From: Mortierella sp. BCC40632
Taxonomy: Eukaryota > Mortierellomycota > Mortierellomycetes > Mortierellales > Mortierellaceae
NCBI GenBank assembly: GCA_011634665.1
Contig: WAEK01000005.1
Location: 674,001 to 738,000, forward strand
Length of the DNA stretch: 64,000 bases
Reading direction: 5' to 3'
A program made the position numbers and the translations under genes. Every line of letters begins with the position of its first letter. Within the stretch, counting starts at the first letter, position 1. Below are positions 22,400 through 35,627 of the stretch, piece after piece. The notes below the pieces were generated by a model. The model saw only the letters and a list, made by a program, of their open reading frames with translations, had not been told where the DNA came from and did no database searches.

Positions 22400-25322
22400 G
22401 GGCCAGGCAATAGGCCAGGCAAAAGACCAGGCAAAAGACCAGGCACCGCATTGAAGCATTCTCGTTCCTGCGGATATATTTTTTTTCTTTGTTTGTTCGT
22501 CCATCGGCCATTCAGTCACATAGAGTCCCGACATGTTGTACTCGCATTGAGTGCACAACGCGCCATTCATTCGGCTACCTCTACGATCTTGTCACGACCA
22601 CCGCCGCTGCAGCTACCTCTCTCACTGTCACTTTCCCGACTGGGATCAATCCCACGCGGCCAAAGAAACTGCCAAAAGAGTAGACGAAAGGTGCGAGAGG
22701 CAGTGCATCCCCAAGGCGAAGAGGCCTGTTTGGTTCCGTTCTCGATCGCTCCTGGTTCGCTTCAAGTCTTTTGTCCGATACCTGCGCTCAAACCTCATAC
22801 CCGATCAAGGAGGACCTAATTGCAACGGATAGGGACTACCTCTTTTTTATACCCTGTCTTCTCTCTGTCTCTCTCGCTTGTTCAATTTCCCCACACATGC
22901 TCGACCCTGAGGTCCCGGGCCCTGCGAAACAAGAAGACAGCAGAGAACATGGATGCTTCAGGTAGGTAAGAGGTGAATAGGAGCAAAGCACTCACGCAAA
23001 TTCGAACCAGGGGCGGGAAACCTACTCTTGACACGCCAGCCGACAGTGTCCAAAGCAAATGAACCGCTCTGTTATTTCTTTCTTTCTCTCTCCTCTCTCT
23101 TTCATACACACAAAGTGACTATCGCCTCCTTCGGCCCTTTTTCTCGATGAATGATACGACTTGTCTCCTTTGACGTTTGACTGTGGAGAACACCCTTTCT
23201 CTCTAGAGCACACTACTATAGCCCTTTTGCTGCATAAGCGCCTAGTCAGTAGCGGAAAGCTGCATTGCTGGGGATAAGGCGCGAAGGCTAATCGGGGGCG
23301 CTCACCTGGCAACCGCAACACGCAAACGCGCAGATGATTCTAAAGCAAGCAAAGCAAAGCAAGAAAAAAAAGGACAAAAGGGTGAAAAAGCGATTGACCG
23401 GGCTAGAGAGATAGGCCAAAGAAGGAGCGGATGGAACATGGGTCAATAGGTCGAGGATGGATCGGGGGAGAGGGAGAAGAAGAGGGGGGGGGGTAAAGTC
23501 GGGTGGGTTGTCATTCATTGCATCCGCGTGGTTTTCTCTTTCGGCTGACTGGAAGGGTACTATACTTTTCCACCATCCTTTTTTTGCCTTTCTTCTTCTA
23601 CCTCCTCCACCTCCACCCTCCCCCCCTCTCCTCCACCTCCATCCCCATTCTTGTCTCCTTTTTTGATATTGCCATTCTCTTAATAACCCTTACCGCTGCC
23701 CCTCTTGCGCCTTTTCTTTCACTTCCTGTCCTTGACTTGTGTACCCTAGTCCTTTGCGGTCGTCATGTCCAAGGACAAGATCCGCAATCCTCGGGTCTAC
23801 GAAAAAGAAAAAAGAGACATGTTCTAACTCCTTTTCGACCTTGAAAAAGTGTGTTCTCGGTCGTGGTCATTGACCGCGTCGCTGCACGTCATTACGCTTG
23901 CCTGCATGAAGTGTGTGTGTGTGTGTGTAGACCCGATAGAGCCGTTTTCGAAAGACCTTGAACAGATTTTCTCGATCCTATTAACTTGCCCCTACCTTGC
24001 CTCCCTCTCTCCCCTTCTCCCCTTCTCTCCTTTGCCCCCCAGTAGACATACAGCAACCCTCGAGCGCAGTAAAGGAAGACTAATAAAAGTAAACAGTACA
24101 ACCGCAGGCGCTGAGTAGCCTTTGGAGAAGGAGGAAGAGATGAAAGAGAATGAGAAAGGGTATGGTTTGAGTTGGAAGCGAGCCTGACTTTTTTTTCCTG
24201 TTATTGTTGTTGTTGTTGTTGTTGATATTGTTCGACCGGTAGTAACAAAGCGGGCAGACGAACAGATAGTCTCTTGTGAAATAGCGCTTTTGCCCATCTG
24301 CCCAACTTTTTTATTCAGGTCCAGACACAACACACAAGAATACGTCAATCGTCAAAGCGTAGAAGAGAGTGAAGGAAAGGGCTGGGAAGGGTTCAAAGGG
24401 GAAAAAAAAATGCTCAGTCAGCTTCGCTCTGGCGTTTCTTGTGTATTGTAAAAAACGCTTATGACAGGTTCTCTTCTTCAGTGGAGGTGGCAGAAGTCCC
24501 TATTCTCTTTTCGGCTCCTGTTGGGCCTCGCTCGCTCTTTTTCCCTGAGCCATTTTTTTTTTTTTTTTTTTTGCTCGTAACCTGCTGGGCGGTCTCTTTT
24601 TTGTACAACCTAAACAGGGTCAAACTTGACTTTGGGCGTGGACGGTACCCCGCACGAGGAAAGAGAAGAAGAATATGGTTAAACTTGTCCTACACCCGCA
24701 CGAAGTGGTTTGTCTGGATTAGGAAGGAATGGGGCATGAGGATAGAGTTGGGGACCAAGATGAGAAAAGGAAAGAGAGATGTACTCACGGACCGGGGCTG
24801 GTGATTAGGAGGGATACAGTAGGCACGCTTATCCAAGATCCTTTGGGCAAACTGTGAGAAAAAAAAACCCTTTCTCTCTTCTCTCCCTTCCCCCTCCCCC
24901 CACCCACTCCCGCCCCCATAGTAACTTGATAGAGATAGCATATTCTCTTGCCACAGCCCGGGAGAAGACGCCTGTTCCTCTAGAAGTTGAAGGTGATCCT
25001 CGGTCAAGACCTTCATAATTCTACCAGAAGAGCCAGCAGCAGTAAAAAGGTGGACCGAGCCCAAAGGAACCAGGTAATGTGCATGTTTGACTGTTTGTCG
25101 ACATCCACGCATCTCCTGGTTTTTTCTACATTGCCCTAAAGAAAAAACCGGGAAAGAAACAGTCCTTTGTGCACAGTAACCAAAGGACAGTTTCAAGGAA
25201 GGGCAATTGCACCGTCTGGAGAGCTGACCACGCTTTGAGTAATGATGAGCCGTTTTCATCTTTCTACTCTTCTTGCGATGGACCTCCCCCCCCCCTTTTT
25301 TCCTGATGCCTACTCGGGACAT
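22248..25322. other. Gene-poor region, no supported genes
   Basis: The region carries the distal H+-ATPase promoter, (GA)n at 22370-22396, a (GT)n run near 23912-23929, a GTT repeat near 24203-24222 and T-runs near 24550. Candidate starts at 22898 (+) and 23765 (+) each follow CT-rich, leader-like sequence, but their frames close within 25 codons and I could not find matching exons. A 210-codon minus-strand frame at 25322-24690 has some helix-like sequence (SSGRIMKVLTEDHLQLLEEQ) but also homopolymer-driven parts and matches nothing I know. Confidence 0.4.
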
Positions 25323-26889
25323 GCTTAGGATGGAAAATAGAGTCGCATGCTCGATGTCGCATTTGACGCTAGTATCTGTAGACTTTTTTATTGTTTTTCC
25401 TAGTAGACCTTCTTTCCCTTTCCGTCTTTAATCTGGGAATTCACGAAGGATACGAAAAAGAACACCACCGAGGAATAGGAGATTCTGGGTACCATGCCCT
25501 TTTCTTTTCTTTTTTTTTCTTGGACACGAGGGACCCCTGGGGAAGAAAAGGTACAAGGTCCAAGATGCATCTGCATCTCAACACCATCCTGTGTAGCAGA
25601 GCGGTAGAGTAGATTGATGAAAAGAAAAGAAGATTGCACACCGGCTCTCCCATCGATGGTGGTTAGAACGAACGCCTCTCTCCCTATGCACTTGAGGCAA
25701 ATACAATGAAGTTTTTTTTTGTTTTTTTTTCGCTTAAGTCTGGAGCTCAGGAACAGTGGTTTTTTTTTGCTGCTGCTGCTGCCGCGAAAAGGAAAACAGA
25801 GGGTAGTGGGCAATGTTTAGCCGAGTCTAGGGCAAAGCAAAGGATGCGTCAGAGATAATGCTCTTTGTCCAAAAAGATGCGCTTAGTTCGCAGGTACAAA
25901 CCCATTGGTCTGTCCTCCTTTCCTCTCCAACGGGCCGCTTTCGATCGTAGCCTATCTTTCTCTCCCTCTCGCTCACTCTCCCTCCGTCTCGGTCACTTTT
26001 TCTATTCTCTCTCTTTTATGCTGTCGGAGGAATAGCCCCAGGGAGTTTGCTCTCGTGGCTCCACACGAGAATCCTATCTCATGTCGAGTACGCGGCAGAT
26101 GTCCTAAAATGGATGCTTTCGTTCAGCTGACTCGAGGACCTTTTGCTCTCGATCATGTTGTCCCACAGTCAAAGCATACACACGCACACACACGCACACA
26201 CACACTGCGCGCCCCCGTCCAATTGGACTGTTCCACGGAGGTAGACCCAAGAGAGATTTATTTTATTTTATTTTATTTTTTATTTTTTTTCGTAGAATAA
26301 ACGATAGACGTGCAGCGAGCATGTCCTAGATAAAAAAAAGTTCATTCTGTGGCATGAGCGGCATTTTTTTCTTTGAAAGAAAATATGAGCGGATCCCTTG
26401 CTGTCTCGCTCATACTTCATAAAACAGAAAAGCTCCATAAAAAAAAAAAGTAAAAAGCCCAATCATGCAAGCTAGAACACTCACCCTACACAGCCGCCAA
26501 GACGTTCCTTCTAGGAAATTAAGCATATTCACTTATTCTCGTCGCTCATTTCTTTTTTCTTTTTATTTCTATCTGGTCTGTTGGGGAACCCACTCCACTC
26601 ATTCGATGTTACTCGGAGAGTAATTTTAATTTATCATCGAAACGTTCATTGCAGTCTTGTAGAAAAAGAAAAAGAAAAAGAAAAAAACAGAAAGGGTCTA
26701 GTCTTCCTGCTAGAAAATCTTGACGTACTCATTACAGGTCGAGCAGAAGTAGACAATGCAGGATTCTCTCTCTCGGAATGCCTATTCACATGTTGTGATC
26801 AAGCCCAATCTGTCGTTCTTTTGCTTGGTTTTTCGACTTTTTCTTTTTTTTCTACCTCCCCTTCATTTCTCTCTCTTCCTTAGCATGCA

Positions 26890-26961
<72 letters not shown>

Positions 26962-27251
26962 AGTGCATTGTTGTCTGGTGTGTGGCTACCGTCTCCCCTC
27001 GCCCCCTCCCGCCACTCGATGATCCCGTTCGTCCCGATTCAAAAAAGCCTTTTACCGGGGTTTGCCCATCTTTTCCCCTCAGTTCATCGTTTCTATGCCA
27101 CTCTGGCTACGAGCCACAAAAAAAGGGCATCTGAGAAGGTAACTGCTATTTTTGTTTTGTTCGTGAGCTTTAGGGGAGTGAGTGGAGGGGGGCGGTTACC
27201 TAATTGTTCCCTCCTCTTCCTCTTCCTCCAGCACCACCAGCATTACCACTT

Positions 27252-27292
<41 letters not shown>

Positions 27293-28880
27293 TTACCTTT
27301 ACATCTTACAAGACTAGAAATTCCTAGAGAGGCCAAAGGGCTTTGAAGGGACCCTCACTTTTTTTTTCAGCAGCCTCCAGCACTCCTTCTCCCCTTCCCT
27401 GCCTGCTGCACACCCTAATAACCCAACTGTTCAAGAAGTGCGATAGACCAAGAAAAAAAAAGAAAGAAAAGAAAAAAAAAGAGAGAGAGAGAGAGCGCGC
27501 ACGAGAGCGGCCCGTGGTCTCGGGTCATCGCGCTAATGTTGTTCCTGTATCTTGTCATTCTCGGAATCTCTAGAACGCTGCTGGGTAAGGAGGCAAAAAG
27601 TGACCTGGGAATTAAGTGACATCAATGTCTAGAGATATATAAATATACACTCAAAACCACACAACACACCAGATGTGCGCGTGTGTGCGTGGAAATTTTT
27701 TTTTTTTTCCTCTGTTTGTTCGGTGGATGTCTTCATAATGGATATTCTGCAGAAAGAACAACACACTGCGACTACGCGTTTCTGAAGCTACGATTTCGTA
27801 AAGCCTCACCAATTTTTTTTTTTTTTTTTTTTTTTTTATCCGCGACCATGGGCGCAGAATAAACATCGGGTGAAATCCATGTGGAGATCCACGTTGTCCA
27901 GACCTGAATAAGCTCTGTGTACTAGTAGTCTTTCTTTTTTTTTTGCGTTGAGGGATTTTTTTTTTTTTTTTTTTTTTTTTCGTTTTACCCATGGTCGACT
28001 CTGGCCCCGAACTAGTTTCTTTGACCACCTTCCCCGATTGGGCGCATGGAAGAGGTATGCAACTTTCAGATCTCTCTTTCCCTCCCTCTCCCCCTCTCTC
28101 TTTCTAACCCAAAAAAAAAGAAAGTAAGGACCTACACTAATCTGTCCAAAGCAGAGGAGAAAAGAAAGGAGGAGAGAAGAAAGAGAGAGAAACGTTTTTT
28201 TTTATAAAATTACGAATTATGAATTTGTCCGGTTAATATGGCAAGTCTAGTCCACCCAACTGCTGCGCTGCTGCCTCGAGAGGAGAGGGGAGGGAGGAGT
28301 CAGTCAAACGCACCTCACAACGTCAAGGTTAAACAAAGCAGAGTGAGCTAAAATGCGTAGGACAGGAAAAGAGAGAGAAAAGATAGAGAGAGTAAACCAG
28401 GGCGTGAGTCAGGACAGTAAAGAGCACCGGGTTGACCTTGACAAGCTCAATGCAAAAAAAAAAAAAAAAAAAAATCGGCGAGCAACCAACAACCCACTAT
28501 TGGAAATTCATGTCTTGTGTCTTTTGTAACCCTTCCTTACCCTCAAAAGCCAAATTTTGGTGGGAGGAAAGCAGTATCCTGAAGAAAGGAAAGTTATCCA
28601 AGAGGAAACTCGATCAAACAAGCATGAACGCGAAACCAGTCTAGTTAGAGAAATACTACAGCCCTGTCACTTTTTTCTACTTTCCTTTTTTTTTTTTTTT
28701 TTTTTTTTCAGCATTCAAATCATGTCCTCAGTAGAGTCAAGGTCAGAAAAAATGAAAAGGAAGAAAGTACAGTTATTTTTTTTAATGCTAATAAAATGCT
28801 CAAGCCAAAATAGACGTGGTAAATGAATCCCAATCTACAAGGGGAGGAGGAGGACAAAGCCATATATCAAACAAAAGTGT
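25323..28880. other. Gene-free simple-repeat region
   Basis: Pure (CT)n tracts occur at 26892-26957 and 27254-27291, a CA/CG-rich tract at 26178-26203, a TTTTA repeat near 26258-26285, and T/A homopolymers near 27695, 27812, 27958, 28445 and 28687. Open frames here are products of these repeats. I see no supported gene over about 3.5 kb. Confidence 0.5.
26892..26957. repeat. (CT)n microsatellite
   Basis: Uninterrupted dinucleotide run of about 65 bp. Confidence 0.95.
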
Positions 28881-30838
28881 TTACATATCATCGTCCGAAA
28901 AGGCTTCCATGTGATCGGGATCCTCATCATTGTACTCTTCGCCTCCACTAAACTCTTCGTCAGAGAAATTTGGAGCCATGTCTCCCATATCCGAGTACGT
29001 GTCTTCATCATCTGATGGATCAACATCCATGGTAACACGTTTCCTCTTTCCAGTCTTGGATGCTGCGTCCTCGTCCTCTTCCTCTTCCTCACTCGCGTCG
29101 CCCTCCTTTTTCCGAGGAGCACCTCCTGTCGCCAATCGATGTGCTTCCTTGGCAGCTGCCTTTTCTGCCTTCTTCTTGGCAACATTCTGCTCCTGAGCCT
29201 TACGACGAGCCGCCTTTTCTTGCATCTTTTTGGTATGAGCCGACTTTTGTGCCTTGAGTTCTTCAGGCGAGCGTTTGACTGTAGAAAAAAAAAAAAAGAA
29301 AAAAGAGGGAAAGAAGGAAAGAAGCGGTTAGAGATAAGGGGAAAAAAAGAAGCTTTTTTCGTCTCGATCCTCTCTGCAAAGTAGCCCTTTCTAGAAAGAA
29401 AGAAAGAAAGAAGCACCAGACACTTACTAAAGTCATGGAAGAGGACCTCGCCATCACACAAGCCTGCCTGAATCTTGACCAATCTCAACTCCATCCTTGG
29501 ACCCAACTCAACCAATTTGATCGACCGTTGATCCTGCTTTCTGTTGTTTCTACCATGATAATCCTGACCCAAGGTCACGGTCGACTCGGGTCCATCCTCA
29601 ACATCCGACTCGGAAGCGTAGGCACCTCGAAGGACATAATCCGAAATATCATCAAATCCTTGAAGATCTGGCACGGCCGTAGTAATGACTCGCTTGATTG
29701 ACTTGGAGACACCAATGGTCTTGACCGTGATACTGTAGTGTCTGAAATCAATATGCTTGGTATCGCTGTTGTAGTTGAGAAGGACCACACGCCGCGCCTC
29801 TGAAAGTTGCATCTAAAGAAAAAAAGTGATTATCCGAAGCAAATGGATAAGCTTTCTGACACTTTTTTTTTTTCTCCTGCTTCATTCCCCATGTTCCTCT
29901 TTACATTGCCTACTAACGAAAGGAGCAAACATTCCCTTTTCTTCCTCATTATTTTTTTGCCACCAACGAGGAACACTTTAAAAAAAAATTTTTTTTGACT
30001 TACAGTCTGGATATTAATGGGTGGGAACATGTTCTGGAAAATAGTGCTCATCAACTTCATCTCATTTGATGTACCGAAATTGTTGAGAACAAGAAGGGGT
30101 GCCACATGGTACTCAAATCCAGGCGATTTAGGTGTCTTTTGCATGGCAACAATATCCTTGGTCAATGAATAAGACATGACTTGGAAAGAAAGTGTAGGAC
30201 CACGGGGAAGTCGAGCAATCCTGAGGTTGGTGCCATGCTCTGTCCTGGAAAGGATCATAAAATGTGTCACGCCCAATGGTCCAGCAACAGCGACGAAATC
30301 CCGAAGACGATTGTTTTTGCGTTCCTGTTTAGGTTGTAATTAAAGTCGTTTTTGAGTGAGTGAGTGAGTGAGTGAGTGTGTGTGTGTGTGTATGTGGTGG
30401 TGGTGGCGGTGGAGAGGTTTAAACATGTCCATGGAATGAGAAGGAGGAAAAAGAAAAAGGAAAAGGACAAGGAAACAAGGGTTAGTCTGACAGTCTGCAA
30501 GACCTTTTCTCTCTTTCTTTTTTCTTCTTTGGTTGTCAGATAGGAGGAACACTCACGTTACCCTCAGTTTTGTTGCAGTGTTTGGCTCCATAAGGCGTCG
30601 AATGTCATTGACGAGTCCCATCACGGAATGTCCCACGTCGCCTGAGCGCATGACAAAGGTCTTGGGTACTTTGGGCGCATTGGGATTCTCTCCTTCCTCA
30701 ACCTTCTTGTGCGTCCTGGTTTTTTTCCTCTAATTTGGGGAGGGGGATGCTTTTGAGTCAGAATGAAACTGCGGGAGGTATCTGCACATTGTTCTTCATC
30801 GAAAGCAAAAGACTTGTTGAACATACAGCCTTTCCCAT
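28881..30838 (-). CDS. SSF1: Ssf1 / Peter Pan family ribosome-biogenesis factor (Brix domain)
   Basis: Ssf1 acts in the nucleolus in 60S subunit assembly and 27S pre-rRNA processing. Five exons (30838-30827, 30729-30562, 30324-30004, 29812-29428, 29278-28881) give 427 residues, close to the yeast length. Exon 1 is only 12 bp (MGKA), after which the frame continues RKKTRTHKKVEEGENPNAPK. The Brix region includes TFVMRSGDVGHSVMGLVNDI, RRLMEPNTATKLR+ERKNNR, VAGPLGVTHFMILSRTEHG and LRIARLPRGPTLSFQV, ending with IKLVELGPRMELRLVKIQAG and GEVLFHDF. The C-terminal tail is basic then acidic (RKAQEQNVAKKKAEKAAAKE, then D/E-rich), as in other Ssf1/PPAN proteins. All splice joints keep frame. A GAGT/GT microsatellite lies in intron 2. 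Confidence 0.93.
30353..30412. repeat. (GAGT)n/(GT)n microsatellite in an SSF1 intron
   Basis: About six GAGT units run into a GT run and then GGT units, all within the second intron of the Ssf1 gene. Confidence 0.85.
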
Positions 30839-30961
30839 GATGTATAATTATAAGTGAAAAAAAAAAAAAAAAAAAAAAAAATAGAATGGAGAGGTCCTGC
30901 TTCTGAAAGGATGCCAGAAAAGAAAGCCTCTCTGGGCTTGATTCTGTTTTGATGGTGGCTT

Positions 30962-30992
<31 letters not shown>

Positions 30993-32061
30993 GTAGTAAC
31001 ACTTGTAGGACAGCGTGTGTTGATTTTTTTTTTTTTTATCTGTTGTCTGTGCTCAATGGAGTTGGTCCTGCGGGAGAGGGCTGGATCTACGCGAGGTGAC
31101 CTACACTGTGCAACCTTTTTTCCCTCTTCTTCTAAATCTTCCCATTCCAACAAGAGATCACCCTAGAGTCTAGAACACAAAGAGGCTAACACATAAGGCT
31201 GAACTAAGCATCGAGAGATCATCCTATTTGGTCCGCACAAGAGATCCTCTCGTGTTGGTGGTCATAAGGATCGCTACTCAGGTATCTACAAACAGCAAAG
31301 AGACAAAAAAAAAAAAAAAAAAAAAATAAAAAATACCCCGAGCAATGGCTGGCACCAAACATTCAGCCTGAGCAAACAATGGGGGAGAGGGCGGGAGCTG
31401 AGTATGGATACGTTCTTTTACGCAACTCTCTTTAGCAATCATCATATAGTCATACAGTCATACATTCAATTATACATATTCCGAGGACTAAAGTATCTTT
31501 CTTTTTTTCTTTTTTTCTTTTTTTTTCTTTCTTTCTTTCAATTGATTACCTGGTCTATCTAAATACCTTTTGATCTACTCTTGAACTATCTATCTCTACC
31601 CCTTATTTAACTCTCAAACTCGTTTGACGTGGACTTTATCTCAATCCTCCAAACGACCTTTACTCGATCGAAGAATGTACTCGTACTCCATCCGTGAAAA
31701 AAAAAGGAGAATGTAGTCTGTGATCATAGAATTTATTGTAGTGTGATGAAAAAAGAGATGAGCTATGTACAAGGTATTAGATACAGAGATATGGGTAACA
31801 TTTGTAAGGTTGTATGCTTGTGAAGGAAGTGTACAGGATGCTTGTGGTATGGGGTCAGCCAGAAAATCTGACCCCTTCATCGACGACTTCGTCTTCTCCT
31901 CCATGTTTTCCTATCCCTTCCCCTCCGCGGAGGAGAAGGGATTTCATTATTTTTTTTTCTCCCCAATTCTTGCTTATAGAGTTCACGTTCAAAAATTAAT
32001 CGTCATCTCCTTGTTCCTTGTTTGAACGACTCGTGTTTTTTTTGTTGTTGTTGTTGTTGGC
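30839..32061. other. Intergenic region between SSF1 and the first ZIP gene
   Basis: Long T-runs occur at 30966-30992 and 31025-31037, and A-runs near 30857-30881 and 31304-31325. A GTTGTT repeat near 32044-32058 lies just after the ZIP stop codon. Some of this should be the SSF1 promoter and the ZIP 3' UTR. The frame 31904-31641 (-) is unconvincing. Confidence 0.4.
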
Positions 32062-33602
32062 TTAGGCCCACAAGGCCAAAACAGCCATCGAGATCGCTCC
32101 CAACCAGACTGCAACCAGGTAAGAGGCCTTGCTGGCACGGGTCTCGGCCCGGAAACGCTCAGAGTACAAGATATCACCTCCCAAAAGCGTAACAAAGGCC
32201 GTGTACAACAAGACACCACAGGCAATCGAGTTGCACACACCAGTCGCAATCAGGTTAGACACAGAGTTCTCTCTGTAGTTGGAACGCATGCCCATGCCGA
32301 TTGCAATTCCCAGAGGGGTGACCAAGGCAAAGGCGGCGACCAAGAGAATGGGCGTCAATCGACGAGCGAACGACAAATCGGCAATACGAGATCCCAAGGC
32401 AATTCCCTCAAAGAATTGATGGAAGCAGATCGCAATGGTCATGGCCAGGAACTCGGGTCCTGCGAGTACACCGAGAGCAATACCAATAAAGACCGAATGA
32501 AGAGCAATACCGACCTCAAGCATGTAGGTCGAAATCTTGGTTGAAACGCCAGGACCACATTGGAGCAAGGTCAAACCGTGAGCATGGTTGCATCCGTCGT
32601 TCTCGTGACCAGCTTTGGCCGCCGTGGTAGTGCTTGAGGGCGAAGAGTGGTCGTGGCCGTGATGGTGGTCATGCTTGTCCCAGGCACCGCTACCATCGTG
32701 GCTATGGTTGTCATGGTGGTTGGCCTCAAGACCTTGGGAGCCATCTCCAGCAGTCAAAGCAGCATCCTTCTTGGACTGAGCCTCAACCTTCAAAACCAAA
32801 GAGGAAGCCAGGTACTCGATCACGAGCATGGCCAATCCGGTGACCATCATAATCAAAGGTGCATAGCCAGGGTAATCATCCGTCCAGGCCTTGGACAAGC
32901 AAGGGTGAGTCAAACCGAAAAGAGCCTCGGGAAGGATGTGAATAAAAGCAACTCCGAGAACGACACCGGCACCAAAGTATTTGCCAGCCTGGACCATAAA
33001 GCGGGAGCGGGGACTATCCCGGATAACCATTGGGATAACACATCCCAAGCTGGCAATGACAATGAGGACAAAGAGAGCTACAATGTGATGCCACATCACA
33101 TATTCGCCATGTTCGTGACCCTCGGGTTCACAGACACTGAGAGGCGAGAAGGGGAAGAAGAAATCCTGGTTAGTGTTTGTTACTCTTAAAAGCAGAGCCT
33201 ACTGAAAATGTGGGCGAGGGACAAGGAGACTTACCGAGCAGGTCCATGGGAGTGACCCTCTTCTGCGTGAGAATCTTTGCCTTCGCCATGGTCGTGATCG
33301 TGGTCATGGTCGTGGTCATGGTCGTGGTTAGGGGTAGGTGTGGAAGAGACGACAGGGGCGGGTACGACAGAGGTACCAGTAGGTGTAGGTGCGGCGGTGG
33401 TGGTGGTGGTGGGGTGATCGTGATCATGATCGTGGTCATGATCATCGCCAGCTCTCTTCCAGAGAGCAGCGTTGGGTGCAGTGTTGAGTTCGTTCCTGGA
33501 GGCGACAGCGAGGATATCAGCGGAGGAGGTGGAAGGGACAAGAGAGTTGAGGAGGAGCGCTGTGGCCGTCAGAGCGGCGACCCGCGAGGAGAAGAGTCTC
33601 AT
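32062..33602 (-). CDS. ZIP-family zinc/iron transporter with signal peptide and His-Asp repeats
   Basis: ZIP proteins move Zn2+ (or Fe2+/Mn2+) into the cytosol. Two exons (33602-33235 and 33136-32062, GTAAGT donor, CTCTCAG acceptor) give 480 residues. A signal peptide (MRLFSSRVAALTATALLLNS) precedes a lumenal or extracellular N-domain with two His-Asp repeats (DHDHDHDHDH near residue 55 and a longer one near 95), likely metal-sensing or metal-capturing. The membrane part has about eight helices, with EALF in the second-third helix region, a His-rich cytosolic loop (KHDHHHGHDHSS), and the signature helices LHSVFIGIALG and CFHQFFEGIALGSRI that form the binuclear metal site. It ends AISMAVLALWA, as in Zrt1/Zrt2-type proteins. 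A paralogue lies at 40535-41936. Confidence 0.93.
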
Positions 33603-33712
33603 TGTGGGTGAGGAAGGTAGAGGACAGGAGAGGGTATAGTCGGAGAGTGAGACCGATAGACAGTCGATGGAGAAGGGGAAGTGGGAAAGGGTGGAAGGAG
33701 GAGAGGAAAGGT

Positions 33713-33761
<49 letters not shown>

Positions 33762-35585
33762 TGGATTACCAAGAAGAAAGACCTGATATGCAACTGATTC
33801 AGGGACAGGGGGCTTGTCCTCACCCCCCTCGATATTTATTTCTTTTGAGGAAATCAACAACAGAACGTGGGGAGCCTGGGGGAAGCGAGTTGTCGAAGAG
33901 AATGGCCGATAGGGTACTCGTTCGAGTACCTTCCTGGCTAATCTTGGCTCACTCGCTCGTCCTCCGCTCTCTTTCTTTCGCCTCCGGGCGCTAGCGACTG
34001 GCTGCTGAGACGAAATTATAAATGTCGGAGAATGGACCCCCGAGTCGCCCGTGTCTCTATCTGCTGCTCTCTCCCATGGCCCCTTCGCTGCCCCCTACTG
34101 GCTCCTCTGGCAACAGACATGGATGGGCAAGAGTAGAATTGTCTCTCAAATTAGGGAAGGGAGGCCAGCTGACGAATGCGTGTCTGTTTAATGATGCCAT
34201 TTTCCTTTCTTTTCTCCTCTTCCACTCCAAAAAGGACATCCATGCTCTCCTTTTTTTTGTTTTTGAAGTAGAAATGATGCATCCAACCTGGATCATGGTT
34301 GAGTATGTTTGGATAGACAAAGGCAAGCCGACACCAAATGGCGCCATCTTGGAGCCTAACATGTTCCTGTTCGAAACCAATGGCTCGTCATTCAAATCGA
34401 AGAGTCATACTCTCAGATCTCTTCCATTCTGTGTCTAGGCCAATTACCCCTACCTTCTTTTTTTCTTTTTTTCCCATCGATTTGCCCCCGCTGCTGGAAA
34501 GAAATCAAGGAGAGAGAGAAAGGAACTTCTTTTGCTGTACGACATCAGACGCCAATGAAGAGTGATCGATGAACGGAAAGTCCTTTAGCAGGCCACCTCC
34601 CTTTGCTAATGAGTGGGCGTAAACTTTAATCAACAACAACAACAACAATCTGTCCGTCCCGAGGGTTGTTGAAAGAAAAAGAAAAAAAAGTGAAGACCTT
34701 ACTGGCCTGGGGCTGTGTGCCATTCCCACACTTTTACACTCTTCGTTATCGGACAGCAAAGCAAAGAGTCCCGCTGCGGGCGCAACTTGGGAACCTTTCA
34801 GGTTGCGCCAAACGCTCTCGCTTGAGGGAGTAGAGCTGTCAAATGCCTTTGAGACCTTTAAACCTGTCTGACTAATCCCTCGGTTAAGAGGGCAGCATAC
34901 CCACGTACCTGTATTCCCAGGATTGAAACATCATCGGGTTATCGGATGATATTAAACTGGTGCGGGAGAAAGAAAGAGAGATAGGGAGAGAGAATTTTAC
35001 ACAAAGAGGTTCATCTTTTGATGCGGCATTTGGTAGTGATAATCCTTTTAGTCACTTGGAAGGCAGAATGCAATCACCTACTCCATCTCGACAGTCTTTC
35101 GTTTTGGCGGATTCTTCATCTACAACACATTTGGTTCCCTTCTTTCTTTCCGTCTGTTCATCCGTCTTGAACTACCTGATGGACAACGATTTGCGAACAA
35201 AGAGAAAAAAAAAACTTTTTAGGCTTTTTACATGGAGTAGTACCCAGGAGTTTCCGCAATTGGCTCACATTCCATAGTATGGGCATAACGGTCTAGCAAG
35301 AAATAGATGGATCTACTGGAGTTATCTTCTTCCTTCCCTCTTTGGTGGTGTTGCTGCATCGGAAAGAAAGAGCAAGAGAGAGAGAGAGTGAGCGAGAGAT
35401 GCAAGCCGTGTCACCGAAATGAGCCAATCCATCCCTCCAGTAACTAAAGAGACCATTGGAGCGGGAAGACGCAGCCTGCGGATGGAAATGTTTGATTGGC
35501 CGTGGTCACTCGGGGACCTCGGACTTCTTGCCTCCTTTGTAGTTCTAGCCCAGGCATTAGACATCAAAACAATGAAGCACCGCAT

Positions 35586-35627
<42 letters not shown>

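Noticed and set aside
22985..23060. tRNA-like B box (GGTTCGAAT) on the minus strand at about 22998-23010
   Set aside because: The T-stem and acceptor stem do not pair and no convincing A box is present.
24690..25322. 210-codon minus-strand ORF
   Set aside because: It includes homopolymer-derived stretches, matches no family I know and has no supporting exon structure.
25590..25660. tRNA-like AGCGGTAGAGT sequence
   Set aside because: It looks like a D-arm fragment but no matching T-arm or acceptor stem follows.
34022..34438. 138-codon + strand ORF with ATG
   Set aside because: No family likeness, composition unlike the confirmed genes, and no promoter or splice support.
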